Positions 1 to 9,396 of a stretch of DNA of 64,000 nt are shown here, one piece after another (position 1 is the stretch's first letter; every line of letters starts with the position of its first letter). Made by a program: the position numbers and the translations under genes. The notes beneath the pieces were generated by a model. It was not told the origin of the DNA. It saw only the letters and a program-made list of their open reading frames with translations, and ran no database searches. This stretch comes from Paraspadella gotoi (Eukaryota; Chaetognatha), in the NCBI GenBank assembly GCA_051294375.1, contig CM119265.1, positions 168,376-232,375 on the forward strand, given 5' to 3'.

Positions 1-2
1 TA

Positions 3-1236
3 AGTATCTTTGGAACCCCTGCAGTCATCACCACTGATCGTGGCAGCCAGTTCAATTCGGCGCTGTGGAAACAGTTGACAAAGCTCTGCGGGTATAGGCA
101 CCAAATGACCACTGCATACCATCCACAAGCGAACGGCATGGTGGAAAGATTCCACCGAAGACTGAAAGTTAATGGCACTAGCGAAAGACGACCGCGAAAA
201 ATGGTATTGGAAATTGCCACTTACCTTACTAGCGATAAGAACTACCGTCAAGGAAGACATTGGAGCGTCAGCGGCAGATTTGGTGTTTGGCGAGGGTTTA
301 TGCGTTCCAGGCAGCATGCTAGGCGAGGACCAACCAGACAACAACAACCTCAACCAGCATCGACAAAAACAATTATCGAAACTCAGAGTTGAGANNNNNN
401 NNNNACAACCGACGCAAACTTCCGCCCATCAACGACCGCCAGTCCATCTCCCGGCGAATCTAGATTCAGCAAAATTCGTTTTTGTACGTCGAGCAGGCGT
501 ACAGCCACCATTGGTGCCTCCCTACGAAGGCCCCTATCGTGTTATCAACAGAAACGGACTCAACATGACGATCGAGATTCCAAGCGTCGGTCGAGAAGTC
601 ATTAATATCGCCAGAATCAAGCCGGCATGGATTAACGACGAGGAACAGGAGATCGACGATCCAGAGGCCCAACCAGAGAGGCGCCCTGGCCGTCGACCGG
701 GCGTCAGATCGCGACAACCAGCTCCAACAACGCGGATAACGCGTTCAAATCGATCAGCAAATCAGCGAGCATCATCGCCGCCTCCTCCTCTTCCTCCTCC
801 TCCTCCTCCTCCTTCTCCCCCAACTACCCCAACCCNNNNNNNNNNTCCCCAACCTTCCCCCAACCCACCCATATCCCCTCAACGCTTTTTCCTCCCATCT
901 TCGCATTCTCCCAGCCCTCCACGCGAAGAGACTTCGTCATCGAAGGAAAAGGCAAAGAACAACAACAACAACAGCGGAGAAAACCCAGAGAATGAGCCAA
1001 CGTGTAGGTTTTCTAAGCCTACATCCGAGAACTTCTCCAATAGGCCTTACAGCACGAAACCACGTCCTACTTACGCTGTTGCACTGAAAGAAATGATACA
1101 AAGAAACCAATACGACAACAACAACAAAGACAAAAACAAAAATGACAAAAAACAACAAAAACCTCCGCTGTCGGGCCTAATCAACCGCCGGAGTCAGTCT
1201 TTGTCCTCTTCCTCCATCAGCGTCCACAGGCATTGA
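3..1236 (+). CDS. E1 pol, integrase core to C-terminal tail, frameshifted
   Basis: This is the end of a retrotransposon polyprotein. The first codons give the integrase core with its second catalytic Asp (TTDRGSQF) and then the catalytic Glu in NGMVERFHRRL. At about 165-172 a short deletion breaks the frame, where relatives read LKESLMAL; reading resumes at 172 and stays open to 1236. The second part has the conserved LVFGEG segment, the GPY/F module (PPYEGPYRV), a Pro-rich tract, and the tail CRFSKPTSENFS followed by a Lys/Asn-rich end. Two 10-N runs (395-404, 836-845) do not disturb the frame. As written the copy is dead; the deletion may also be a sequence error. Confidence 0.8.
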
Positions 1237-1515
1237 CTCCGACAGCCGATACACCCATTATTGTAATAATGTATATAGAATTTTGTAATTTTTGAAATTT
1301 TGTAATTGAATGACGCGGAACGCAGCGACCGGAAAACGGCAAACGGCATTTCGAAACGGCGACCGGAAACGGAAAACGGCGAACGGAAACGCGATTCTAT
1401 TTTAGTAATTATACCCCGAATATTAATTTTGTATTATATGTAGCCAACATTCAATTCATCATACTAGACGACAGCAATGATTTTATATATTAGTTAAACC
1501 CCATAATATTCCAAC
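1237..1515 (+). other. E1 3' UTR with short tandem repeats
   Basis: Non-coding stretch between pol and the polypurine tract. Between about 1311 and 1395 the motif CGG(C/A)GACCGGAAAACGG recurs several times in imperfect form (ACGGCAAACGG, ACGGCGACCGG, ACGGCGAACGG). The rest is AT-rich. Confidence 0.5.
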
Positions 1516-1524
1516 AGCGGGGGA
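1516..1524 (+). other. Polypurine tract of E1
   Basis: AGCGGGGGA directly precedes the LTR. The same motif occupies the same place in E4, E7 and the decayed copy at 18362, as expected for the plus-strand DNA primer of reverse transcription. Confidence 0.75.
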
Positions 1525-2282
1525 TTTAGCTACTCGAATTGAATCGCTCCTAATTAAATGAATTAGAAATCGATTGTCCGGCGCCAGGATTCGATCCTGG
1601 GATTCGAGTCCCGGGAAACCGGGTGCCTTTCAGCCCGTGGCCATCCAGGTAGCTGAAAACCAGATCATCTAAACTCGAAATAGTGATTCAAACTATGTTC
1701 GAAATCTTTTGTTTTCATTCTAAACTAGTTTAGTCTGATCAGAGATGGCCAAACTTATTTAAAATCTTTTTTGTTTATCGATTCTGCAGTTTTGTTTACT
1801 TTATCAAATGTTTCTTACTGAGCTAACTCAGTGCTGATCTCTCATCTTGAATAAATCAAATATCAAGAAATACTGCTTTTTAATTCTTTGTCAAAAATGT
1901 AAAATTACATTGCGATAGACAAGAAACTTTTTTTCCTGACTAGTCTCAAGAATTGATATGTGAATACTAATGAAATTCGATATCTTCTAAAGTATGAACC
2001 TAATGGTCTCAAACTTTTATTTCACATACTCATAAGAGGATCATCCCTACGAATTTCTACTATCAGAAATATCATCATAAGTCTCTATCACAAAGTTATG
2101 ACATTGATAAAATCGCGAAAATTCTAGGGACTACTCATTTTCGCCAAAATTGAATCAGCGCTAAATCGATCGAATTCCAACATAAGTGAAGTACGTTCCT
2201 TGCGACAACGAAGTTCTTAGCATATTGTCACTCCAGTTGCCACGACCTACGCCACGCTTTGGCGTCCTACTTGCGTGCCACA
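1525..2282 (+). repeat. E1 3' LTR
   Basis: About 758 bp from just after the polypurine tract to the terminal CA in GTGCCACA, where degenerate CCCTAA repeats begin. The left terminus reads TTTAGC rather than the TG seen in E2, E4, E5 and E6. It contains an antisense tRNA-like module at 1578-1653. The remainder is AT-rich and non-coding; promoter and poly(A) signals were not resolved. Confidence 0.75.
1578..1653 (-). other. tRNA-like module in the E1 LTR (antisense)
   Basis: Read on the minus strand this has an A-box-like TGGATGGCCACGGG and a perfect T-arm: 5-bp stem CCAGG/CCTGG around a 7-nt loop ATCGAAT. The middle (anticodon arm) does not fold as a normal tRNA, so it is a tRNA-like segment, not a functional tRNA gene. 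Confidence 0.65.
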
Positions 2283-2894
2283 ACTCTAACCTAACCCTAA
2301 CCCTAACCTAACCCTAATCCTATACCTAATACCCTAACCTAAACCCTAAGCCCTAACCCTAACCCCAACCCTACCACCTAACCCTAACCTAACCCTAACC
2401 CTAACCCTAACCCTAACCCTATACGACAGCGCCTAACCCTAACCTCTAACCCTAACCATAACCTTAACCCTAACCTTAACCCTAACCCTAACCCCTAACC
2501 CTAACCCTAACCCTCTAACCCTAACCCTAAACCTTAACCCTAACCCTAAAGCCTAACCCTAAAACCCCCTAACCCTAACCCTAACAACCTAAACCACCTA
2601 ACCCTAACCCCTAACCCTAACCCTACACCTAACCCTAACCCTCGCTAACCCTAACCCTTAACCCTAACCCTAACCCTAACCCTAACCCCTACTACCCTAA
2701 ACCCTAACCCTAACCCTAACCCTCACCCCTAACCCCTAACCTAACCCTAACCTTAACCCCTAACCCCTAAACCTAACCCTAACCCTAACCCTAACCCCTA
2801 ACCCTAAACCCTACACCTAACCTAACCCTAACCCTAACCCCCTAACCCTAACCACTCTAACCCTTAACCCTAACCTATACCCTAACCCTAACCC
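2283..2894 (+). repeat. Degenerate telomeric array (CCCTAA)n
   Basis: About 610 bp of CCCTAA with many variant units (CCTAA, CCCCTAA, CCTTAA) and small interruptions. It is bounded on both sides by retrotransposon LTR ends: E1 (CA end at 2282) and E2 (starting at 2895). Confidence 0.95.
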
Positions 2895-3542
2895 TGTGGC
2901 AAGCCTCCAGAGGCCGACCACAGCGTGACGAAGGAGGCGTGACAACTGGAGTGTCACGTGACTAAGCTTGATTGGTCAACGGAGCTTGATCGTTGAACAA
3001 TGATTGGCGCAGGGAAAGCGTGACCGATTAACAATTAAATGTTTCTTTGTTTGAAGATATTTGTTTATCTTTACACATGATGAAGTTTACAAGTGTTTTT
3101 GTAGACTTTTATTTATTTGAGAATAACATTATTTTTGTTTGAGTTTTATATTGTACATTCTTTTATAATGTATTTTATTACATTAACATAGTCGATAAAG
3201 AGAAGTCGAGATAAAAGTATATAATGATGTATTCATGAGTAAAAGACAGAACTGATTTCAATCAGTTTAACAACCAATAAAGTAAACAATCAGTTACAGA
3301 GCCATAAAACAAATGCTAAGTATCATCTGACATCTTCAGTGGATCAGTTTAATTTGAAGAAAACAAAAGATCTTGATTTTGTTTATAAGTCTTTACTTTG
3401 AAGAATTTTGTTTGGGAAATGAATAGCCGCCTGGTTGGCTAAGGGCTGGAAGTCCTGGCATCCCACGAGACTCGATACCGGTTATATCCCCGGTGGAGCG
3501 CAATTTATTCCTAAATGAAATAGATCCATTCGAGTGGCCACA
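2895..3542 (-). repeat. E2 3' LTR
   Basis: 648 bp. In element sense it starts TGTGGCCACTCG after the polypurine tract and ends GGCTTGCCACA at the telomere. Its first 365 bp in window orientation match the truncated 5' LTR at 9025-9396 with scattered indels, which confirms the boundaries. It contains a tRNA-like segment at 3426-3500. Confidence 0.85.
3426..3500 (+). other. tRNA-like module in the E2 LTR (antisense)
   Basis: GCCGCCTGGTTGGC opens an A-box-like region. The T-arm reads ACCGG, an 8-nt loop, then CCGGT; the B-box is degraded (GTTATATCC). Strongly similar in layout to the modules in E4 and E7 and placed at the same distance (about 42 nt) from the LTR 5' edge. Confidence 0.55.
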
Positions 3543-3551
3543 TCCCCCTCT
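3543..3551 (-). other. Polypurine tract of E2
   Basis: AGAGGGGGA in element sense, immediately before the TG of the 3' LTR; the same position as in the other copies. Confidence 0.75.
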
Positions 3552-3830
3552 GTTGAAATATATGGGTTAATATTACAATAAATTGTTGTCGTCCATTCGA
3601 ATAGATTATAAGAAATGATGATAAATAATTCAATATTATATAATGGGGGTAATAAAAATAAAAATAGACTCTGACCGACTTGACTTGAAATTAAAATTCG
3701 AAATACAAAAAAATTAAAATATTTGAATCGAAAACGACTCAAAAAATATCAAAACGATCAAAAATAGCCAAAATAAAATACTGAAATACTGAAAATACTT
3801 TCATACGGGTAAATATGATGTCAACTGTCG
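3552..3830 (-). other. E2 3' UTR
   Basis: AT-rich non-coding segment between the end of the pol tail and the polypurine tract, with repeated short runs such as ATCAAAACGATCAAAA. An indel-bearing copy lies at 12268-12535. Confidence 0.5.
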
Positions 3831-4729
3831 GAGTCGCCGCCGGGATTGACGTGAGAGAAGATGGAAAAGACCAGACTCCGGCGGTTGACTAGGCCAATAT
3901 GGGGATTTTGTGTATTTGTTTTTGGTTTTTGTCGTTGTTGTTGATTGTTTTCGATTTGTTGGCGTTGTAACATCTCTCTGAGTACGATGCATATGTAGGG
4001 GCGAATATATGGTCGATTGGAGAAGTTTTGTCAGGCGTTGGCTTCGAAAAACGGCACGTTGGCTCATTTTATCTCTTTTTCGAAGTTGTTGTTGTTGTGA
4101 TTTTCCCCTCTTCTCGCTTTTGGCGGAGATGCTTCACGTGGAACGCGGGGAGTGTGAAGGAGATGACAAAAGCGTTGAGGTGATATAGGCGGGTCTGCGG
4201 AAGGTTGAGGAAGTGTTGGGGTGGGTTGGGGAGGGAGAGGAGGAGGAGGAGGAGGAGGAGAAGGAGGAGGAGAAGGCGACGCCGCGCGTTGATTTGTCGA
4301 GCGAGTTTTTCTCGTTGTTTGAGCGGGTTGACGAGTTCTTATACCGGGTCTTCGACCTGGTAATCGCTCTGGGCGTGGTTCTGAGTTGTCGACGTCGATG
4401 TCTTCATCGCTTATCCACGCCGGTTTGACGCGGGCGATGTTAATCGTTTCTCGTCCCTTGCTAGGTATCTCTATAGTCATATTGAGTCCATTACGATGTA
4501 TTACTCTGTATGGGCCTTCGTAAGGAGGTATAAGTGGAGGTTGAACGCCGGCGCGCTTGACAAATACATATTTGGCTGAGTCTAAGGCCGCTGGGATATG
4601 TACCGCTGGCTTACGATGAGCAGAGGTAGCTGTCGGCTGAAGTCGAGCGACTTCTAAACGAAGTTTCGATAATTGTTGTTTTCGTTGTCGATTTAGCGAG
4701 GCGTCGTCGTTTTGTGGATCTGCAAGCAT
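3831..4729 (-). CDS. E2 pol C-terminal part, two frames
   Basis: Continuation of pol after the frameshift near 4725. From 4729 to 4064 the frame reads MLADPQNDD, then the GPY/F module (PPYEGPYRV), then a Pro-rich and Arg-rich linker. Near 4067 it shifts again and the last part (4067-3831) runs in another frame. The tail that should read FSRP-type sequence is recognisable only across frames. The (CCT)n/(GGA)n tract at about 4230-4270 encodes poly-Pro and is a likely place for length errors. Confidence 0.7.
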
Positions 4730-7700
4730 GCTTCAGGGACCGCCAAAAGCCCTCCGCCGAAAACTAGATCCGCTGCCGATGCTCCTATGTCCTCTTTAAC
4801 CGTTGTTCGAATGGCAAGAAGTGTTAGAGGCAGTTTCCAGTACCATTGTTCTTTCTCCTCGTTGGCTAACGCGATTAAAGATTCTTTGAGCCTTCTATGA
4901 AATCTTTCGACAAGCCCGTTTGCCTGTGGGTGATATGCAGTTGTCGTTTGGCTTTTAATTCCCCACTGCCTCGTCAGCTGACGCCATAACGCGGAGGTGA
5001 ACTGGCTTCCTTTGTCCGTAGTGATGATTGAAGGTGTGCCAAATACACTAATCCAGTTAAGGCTGAGTGCGTCGAGAATTGTCGGAGTTAAAGTATCTTT
5101 AATCGGGATGGCGGCCGGCCATCTCGAAAATCTATCCACTATCGTTAGTAGATGTGTGAAGCCATTGGATTTGGGCATCTTGACCAAATCGATATTGAGG
5201 TGTTGAAAACGCCGTGCTGGAACTTGGAATTCGCCGATCTCAGGGATTGTGTTTTTTGTCACTTTTGCCCGCTGGCAAGCGACGCAGTCTCTTGCCCAGC
5301 GGGACACGTCTTGTCTCATCCCCGTCCAAACGAATTTCGCTGCGACGGCCTTGCGCGTAGCGTCCACTCCAGGATGGCCGAGTCCGTGAATTACGTCGAA
5401 TATTTTCCGACGCCATGATTTAGGTACGAAAGGGCGTGCCGGGCCGTTAGAAACGTCAACGAGTAGATCATGATTTCCCGTTTTGATTTTTCTAAAGCTG
5501 AGGCCGCTTCTCNNNNNNNNNNTGATTCGCTGGAACTCTGGATCTAGTATCTGCTCCCGGGCCATTTGCTCAAAGTCTATCTCAAAAGAAGTGAGGGAGG
5601 CGATGACGGCGTTGATGTCTTCTAGTCGATTCGATTTGACTAGTTTTTCTCTTTTTTCTTCGCTTTTCGAAGCATTATTCGCTAATTCCGCTGACGTCGA
5701 TTTTTCGGTAGCTGTCTTTTGGCCGGAAATCGAGGCGTAAGTACTTTTTACCAAAGTTTCGTCGCTCTCTTCGTCAAGGATATTGAGAGGGTCATTGGTA
5801 GCTGTCTTTTGGCCTGCAAATGAAGTCGGAATTATTGTCGAGAGATTTTCTATCGCCGTTTCTTCGTTTTTTCCCTTCGCGATGGAGTTTAAATCTCCGG
5901 TAGCTGGCTTTTGGCATGATTTTATGGCCGGGAGTTTTTCTTTCGCGATTTTCTCGTTTTCGACGCCGTTTTTCTTTGTCGAATCGATCGGCGTGGCGTT
6001 TGGGCGTGACAGGGCGTCCGCCNNNNNNNNNNCCTTCCCTTTTAAGTATCGCACATCCGTGGTAAACTCAGCGATTGTGGACAACTGGTACGATTGTCGC
6101 ATCGTCTGCGGTTCTGTCTTTTTCCTGATGGCAGATACTAAACTCTGGTGATCGGTATATAGGGTGAAGGCCCTGCCTTCCACCCAATGACGAAAATGTC
6201 TTACCGCCCTGAACGCTCCGAATAACTCGCGATCAAAAGGCGGCCAGAGTTTCTGGTTTTTGGCCAGTTTCGCGGAAAAAAACGCTAAGGGTTCCCAACC
6301 CTTAGGTCCTCGCTGTTCCAAGACGGCGCCGACGGCGTGATCTGACGCGTCCGTCGTTATGCATAATTGCGCCCCCGTACGTGGGTGGTGAAGCAACGCT
6401 GCTGAGATCAGACCTTCTTTGATGGCGTTGAAGGCGTTTTCACATTCTTCAGTCCACTTCAAGGTCTTGGGTTTGCCGCTTAGAGCCTCATAAAGGGCAG
6501 AACAACGATGTGCTACTCGTGAGATAAACCTCCTGTAGTAATTAACCATTCCAAGGAACCTTTGGAGTTCCTTGATGGTTGTTGGTCTCGTTGTCTCTTT
6601 GAGAGTTTGCACTCGTTCTGGGAGAGGTCGAACGCCATGTCGATCTACTAGAAATCCGAGGAATTCTAGCGAGTCTTGTCCTAGCAAGCATTTCTTTGTA
6701 TTGACGACTAAGCCACTTTCGTCTAATGCTTTGAAGACACGCTCCAAGTCTTGCAAGTGCTCTTCCGGCGATGATGATGCAACGAGGATATCGTCCAAAT
6801 ACACAAAGGTATGAGGGATATCCCCTAGGATTTCATCCATCATTCGCTGGAAGTCTTGTCCAGCATTTTTCAGGCCAAACGGGCAGCGTGGAAAGACATA
6901 AAGCCCAAACGGCGTTATGACGGCCGTTTTTTTAACGTCGTCGGGATTTACTGGGATTTGATGGTATCCCTTTAATAAGTCGATCTTTGAAAAAATCGTC
7001 TTTCCCTCGAGTTGAGCATTGAAGTCAGACAGCAACTTCACTGGATATCTGTCTTCCACGGTTTGTGCATTCAATCTTCTGTAATCTCCACAACATCTCC
7101 AACCGCCGTCTGGCTTGGAGACGACGTGGAGAGGCGAAGACCACTCGGATTTACCTCGCTTGGCAATGCCAAGCGATACCATTTTTTCTAACTCGCGTTT
7201 GGCGACGGCGAGTTTCTCTGGGTCTAATCTCCGAGCTCGAGATTGACAAGGGCGCCCTTCTGTATGGATCGAANNNNNNNNNNCATGTTTAGGCTCCTTT
7301 AGCTCGAAGGTGGGAGTTGAGAGAGAGGGGAAAGATTCGAGAAGCTTATAATACTTTTCTCCCTGTCGATCTACAAAGTTGACGTGTGCTGCTGTTTCAT
7401 TCGAAATAGAGGCAGCGATCGTGGAGTAGTTTTTTAAATCGATGAGGAGCCCGTCTTTGTGATTTGGTGCTAGGAAATTCTCGGCCAGAAAATCTGCACC
7501 GAGAATGTACTGTTTAACGTCACTACTACGAAACTGTACTCGAATTTTCGATTCCCGTTGCACTATTCTGTCCACCGTTCCAAAACAATCGATTGATGAA
7601 CCATTAGCCGCTTGCAGCTTAAGGTTTGGATCTGGGCCTTTAAGGCGTTGTTGTTTGTTTGGTGGAATAATTGATAGTATTGCTCCTCCATCGACCAGCC

Positions 7701-7785
7701 ATCTCGTTCCGTCCCCGGCGTCCCTGATGAATATTAGATTGTTTGACGCCGGTGAATTGGTCGAGGATTGGGGAACGGCGTTCAC
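4693..7785 (-). CDS. E2 pol: protease, reverse transcriptase, RNase H, integrase
   Basis: Polyprotein of a Ty3/Gypsy element, expressed from gag by -1 frameshifting at 7806-7812; the GTG at 7785 is only where the open frame starts. Domain order: aspartic protease with WLVDGGAILS (D-G-G rather than the usual D-T/S-G), reverse transcriptase with YLDDILVAS, RNase H with TTDASDHAVG and TDHQSL, integrase with H-x3-H and C-x2-C zinc ligands, then the D,D,E core (NIDLVKMP, TTDKGSQF, NGLVERFH). The frame breaks near 4725 in the LVFGEG segment. Three 10-N runs (5513, 6023, 7274) preserve the frame. Confidence 0.9.
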   Translation of the reverse strand: MNAVPQSSTNSPASNNLIFIRDAGDGTRWLVDGGAILSIIPPNKQQRLKGPDPNLKLQAANGSSIDCFGTVDRIVQRESKIRVQFRSSDVKQYILGADFLAENFLAPNHKDGLLIDLKNYSTIAASISNETAAHVNFVDRQGEKYYKLLESFPSLSTPTFELKEPKHXXXXSIHTEGRPCQSRARRLDPEKLAVAKRELEKMVSLGIAKRGKSEWSSPLHVVSKPDGGWRCCGDYRRLNAQTVEDRYPVKLLSDFNAQLEGKTIFSKIDLLKGYHQIPVNPDDVKKTAVITPFGLYVFPRCPFGLKNAGQDFQRMMDEILGDIPHTFVYLDDILVASSSPEEHLQDLERVFKALDESGLVVNTKKCLLGQDSLEFLGFLVDRHGVRPLPERVQTLKETTRPTTIKELQRFLGMVNYYRRFISRVAHRCSALYEALSGKPKTLKWTEECENAFNAIKEGLISAALLHHPRTGAQLCITTDASDHAVGAVLEQRGPKGWEPLAFFSAKLAKNQKLWPPFDRELFGAFRAVRHFRHWVEGRAFTLYTDHQSLVSAIRKKTEPQTMRQSYQLSTIAEFTTDVRYLKGKXXXXADALSRPNATPIDSTKKNGVENEKIAKEKLPAIKSCQKPATGDLNSIAKGKNEETAIENLSTIIPTSFAGQKTATNDPLNILDEESDETLVKSTYASISGQKTATEKSTSAELANNASKSEEKREKLVKSNRLEDINAVIASLTSFEIDFEQMAREQILDPEFQRIXXXXRSGLSFRKIKTGNHDLLVDVSNGPARPFVPKSWRRKIFDVIHGLGHPGVDATRKAVAAKFVWTGMRQDVSRWARDCVACQRAKVTKNTIPEIGEFQVPARRFQHLNIDLVKMPKSNGFTHLLTIVDRFSRWPAAIPIKDTLTPTILDALSLNWISVFGTPSIITTDKGSQFTSALWRQLTRQWGIKSQTTTAYHPQANGLVERFHRRLKESLIALANEEKEQWYWKLPLTLLAIRTTVKEDIGASAADLVFGGGLLAVPEACLQIHKTTTPR

Positions 7786-8846
7786 CGTCGACGTCCCCCC
7801 CTGCCGTTTCCCTCTTTCTCTTTCTTTCTCTGGCTTTCGTTGAACCTCGCGCAGCCTGGCTCACAGGCCCAGGCGTCGTCGCCAAAACGTACATGTTTGG
7901 CGCAAAGCGTCGTCAGTTTTCCTTTGCCTTTGGCCTTCTGAGTTGGAGCTGAGCGTTTTTTGTTTCCAAATTGTTTACGTGGCCGATTGTCGATCGCATT
8001 GACACCTTCGTCTTCCTCTGAGTCGCTGATTTGACAGTCACGAACTGTCTGGTCGACGTTATTTATCAGCGATGAGGTCTGGCGAATTTTGACGTTTCCA
8101 TCCTTGTCGAAATGTCGATCGGCTAATTGGCAAAGTTCGTGGGCTGATAAGTCGTCGGCTTTTTCTTCGAGTTGCCTTCTTATCTCTACTGGTAACTCAC
8201 GTAGTATCTTCTCTTTCCTGATGTCGTCCAGCGTGAGACTCTTCGTTTTTTCTTCAAGCTGAGCGAGCATTTTCGACGGCTTGGTCGCGTCGACGTCGAG
8301 AGAATCGAGGATGTTCGCCGCCTGTTGGCGGCGCGTCAATCCATACTCTTTGCGCAGATACGCTACGAATTGATTCCATGAGGCGTCGGTCGCCTCTCCG
8401 AAGAGGAACTTGTTGATTGTGGGATCTACATTTATTCCAATCTTGGATTCTAAATGAGCGAATTTGTTTTTAGCTGCAGAGATCCCGGCTCTAACATAAG
8501 CTGCTTCGACGCGTTTCAGCCAGATTTCGATGTTATTTGCATCAAAGTCAGGCAGATCAGGCTTTCGATTTGATGCGCGTTCCAACGCGCGTGTGGCGGC
8601 GGCCAGAGCTGCTCTTAGCTCTGTATTTTCGTCCTGCAGGTCACGAGGAGTGGCGGCGGTCGCCATGTCGATATTCCGCGCGTTATTCACTTGGAAGTTG
8701 AATTCTGGCTCTGCGTCAGCAAACGCAGGTGACGTCGATCGCGAGCGAGTTCCTCTACCAAAGCCAATCGGTAGTTGGAGTCTTTCTGCTTCGTCTTGTT
8801 CCCGTTGGGCAGAGCGGAGTCGAGAGCGTACGTCGGATCCGTTCAT
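7782..8846 (-). CDS. E2 gag
   Basis: 354-residue Gag, which forms the intracellular particle and binds RNA. It starts MNGSDVRSRLRSAQRE and shares the GFGRGTRSRSTSPAFAD segment with E7. The central part (residues about 100-250) is the helical retrotransposon Gag region with LRKEYGLTRRQQAA. Near the C-terminus C-AKH-x9-C-x3-C forms a CHCC zinc finger, the form reported for the CsRn1 clade instead of CCHC. The stop is TGA in CGGTGA; pol lies in the -1 frame. Confidence 0.9.
   Translation of the reverse strand: MNGSDVRSRLRSAQREQDEAERLQLPIGFGRGTRSRSTSPAFADAEPEFNFQVNNARNIDMATAATPRDLQDENTELRAALAAATRALERASNRKPDLPDFDANNIEIWLKRVEAAYVRAGISAAKNKFAHLESKIGINVDPTINKFLFGEATDASWNQFVAYLRKEYGLTRRQQAANILDSLDVDATKPSKMLAQLEEKTKSLTLDDIRKEKILRELPVEIRRQLEEKADDLSAHELCQLADRHFDKDGNVKIRQTSSLINNVDQTVRDCQISDSEEDEGVNAIDNRPRKQFGNKKRSAPTQKAKGKGKLTTLCAKHVRFGDDAWACEPGCARFNESQRKKEKEGNGRGGRRR
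7806..7812 (-). promoter_or_regulatory. Gag-pol -1 frameshift site of E2 (GGGAAAC)
   Basis: In gag frame the codons are GAG GGA AAC, so the heptamer G GGA AAC fits X XXY YYZ. Seven codons separate it from the gag stop, exactly as in E5, E6 and E7. Downstream a G-run pairs with TTCCCC across the gag stop, and CGGTGAA can pair with TTCACCG further on. GGGAAAC is an established retroviral slippery sequence. Confidence 0.75.
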
Positions 8847-9008
8847 TGAAGAGGTTTTCGTTGGCTCCGTTCAAACGTGGGGAAATAAGAGGGAAAAAGG
8901 TGTGAGAGGATTGGGCGATAAGCTTAATCCCAACTTTTATTCCCAATCTTACCTTGGAGAAGGTAATCTGAAACAGATTCCCCTCGTTTTGATGTTGGTC
9001 CCGTTCGT
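8847..9008 (-). promoter_or_regulatory. E2 leader with donor-like site and hairpin
   Basis: In element sense a splice-donor-like AAGGTAAG is followed at once by the inverted repeat ATTGGG (8942-8947) / CCCAAT (8910-8915), with GGGATTAAGCTTAT in the loop. A pyrimidine-rich stretch follows before the gag ATG. The same layout, with different stem sequences, is in E3, E5 and E7. Confidence 0.5.
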
Positions 9009-9022
9009 CGTCGGATTCACCA
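9009..9022 (-). other. Primer-binding site of E2
   Basis: TGGTGAATCCGACG in element sense, two bases after the LTR end. It resembles the complement of a tRNA-Trp 3' end (TGGTGACCCCGACG) with two differences; tRNA-Trp priming is the rule I associate with CsRn1-type elements. Confidence 0.55.
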
Positions 9023-9024
9023 TG

Positions 9025-9396
9025 TGTGGCAAGCCTCCAGAGGCCGACCACAGCGTGACGAAGGAGGCGTGACAACTGGAGTGTCACGTGACTAAGCTTG
9101 ATTGGTCAAGGAGCTTGATCGTTGAACAATGATTGGCGCAGGGAAAGCGTGACCGATTAACAAATTAAATGTTTCTTTGTTTGAAGATATTTGTTTATCT
9201 TTAACATGATGAAGTTTACAAGTTTTTTGTAGACTTTTATTTAATTGAGAATAAACATTATTTATTGTTTGAGTTTTACTTGTCACTTTCTTTTATAATG
9301 TATTTCTTACATTAACATAGTAGGTAAAAGAAGTCGAGGTAAAAGTATTGATAAAATAATGTATTCGACATGAGATAAAAGACAAGACTGATTTCT
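9025..9396 (-). repeat. E2 5' LTR, truncated
   Basis: Begins TGTGGCAAGCC next to the PBS and follows the 3' LTR until ACTGATTTC, where it stops abruptly and pol tail sequence starts. The part that should hold the tRNA-like module is missing. Confidence 0.8.

Larger units (their letters stand above)
1..2282 (+). mobile_element. E1: 3' part of a Ty3/Gypsy (CsRn1-like) LTR retrotransposon
   Basis: The window opens inside an integrase gene. Reading right, the element has the end of pol, a 3' UTR, a polypurine tract and a complete 3' LTR that ends against CCCTAA repeats. The protein is closest to E2 (same Pro-rich tail and same NRR-S ending). The 5' half lies outside the window, so gag and the 5' LTR cannot be judged. 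Confidence 0.85.
2895..9396 (-). mobile_element. E2: nearly complete LTR retrotransposon, minus strand
   Basis: In element sense the order is truncated 5' LTR (9396-9025), PBS, leader, gag, pol, 3' UTR, polypurine tract, full 3' LTR (3542-2895), then telomeric repeats. The outer end of the 5' LTR is missing about 280 bp because the sequence jumps at 9396/9397 into another pol copy. Gag is open; pol is open to near the end of integrase and is then frameshifted. Confidence 0.9.

Noticed and set aside
937-1158. Minus-strand hydrophobic ORF opposite the E1 tail
   Set aside because: It is the antisense shadow of the Lys/Asn-rich pol tail; the Val/Phe run is just the complement of AAC/AAA codons.
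4213-4428. Glu-rich ORF on the plus strand
   Set aside because: Shadow of the poly-Pro (CCT)n tract of E2 pol.
8530-9072. 180-residue plus-strand ORF across the E2 gag start and leader
   Set aside because: Antisense to gag, PBS and LTR with no motif of its own.
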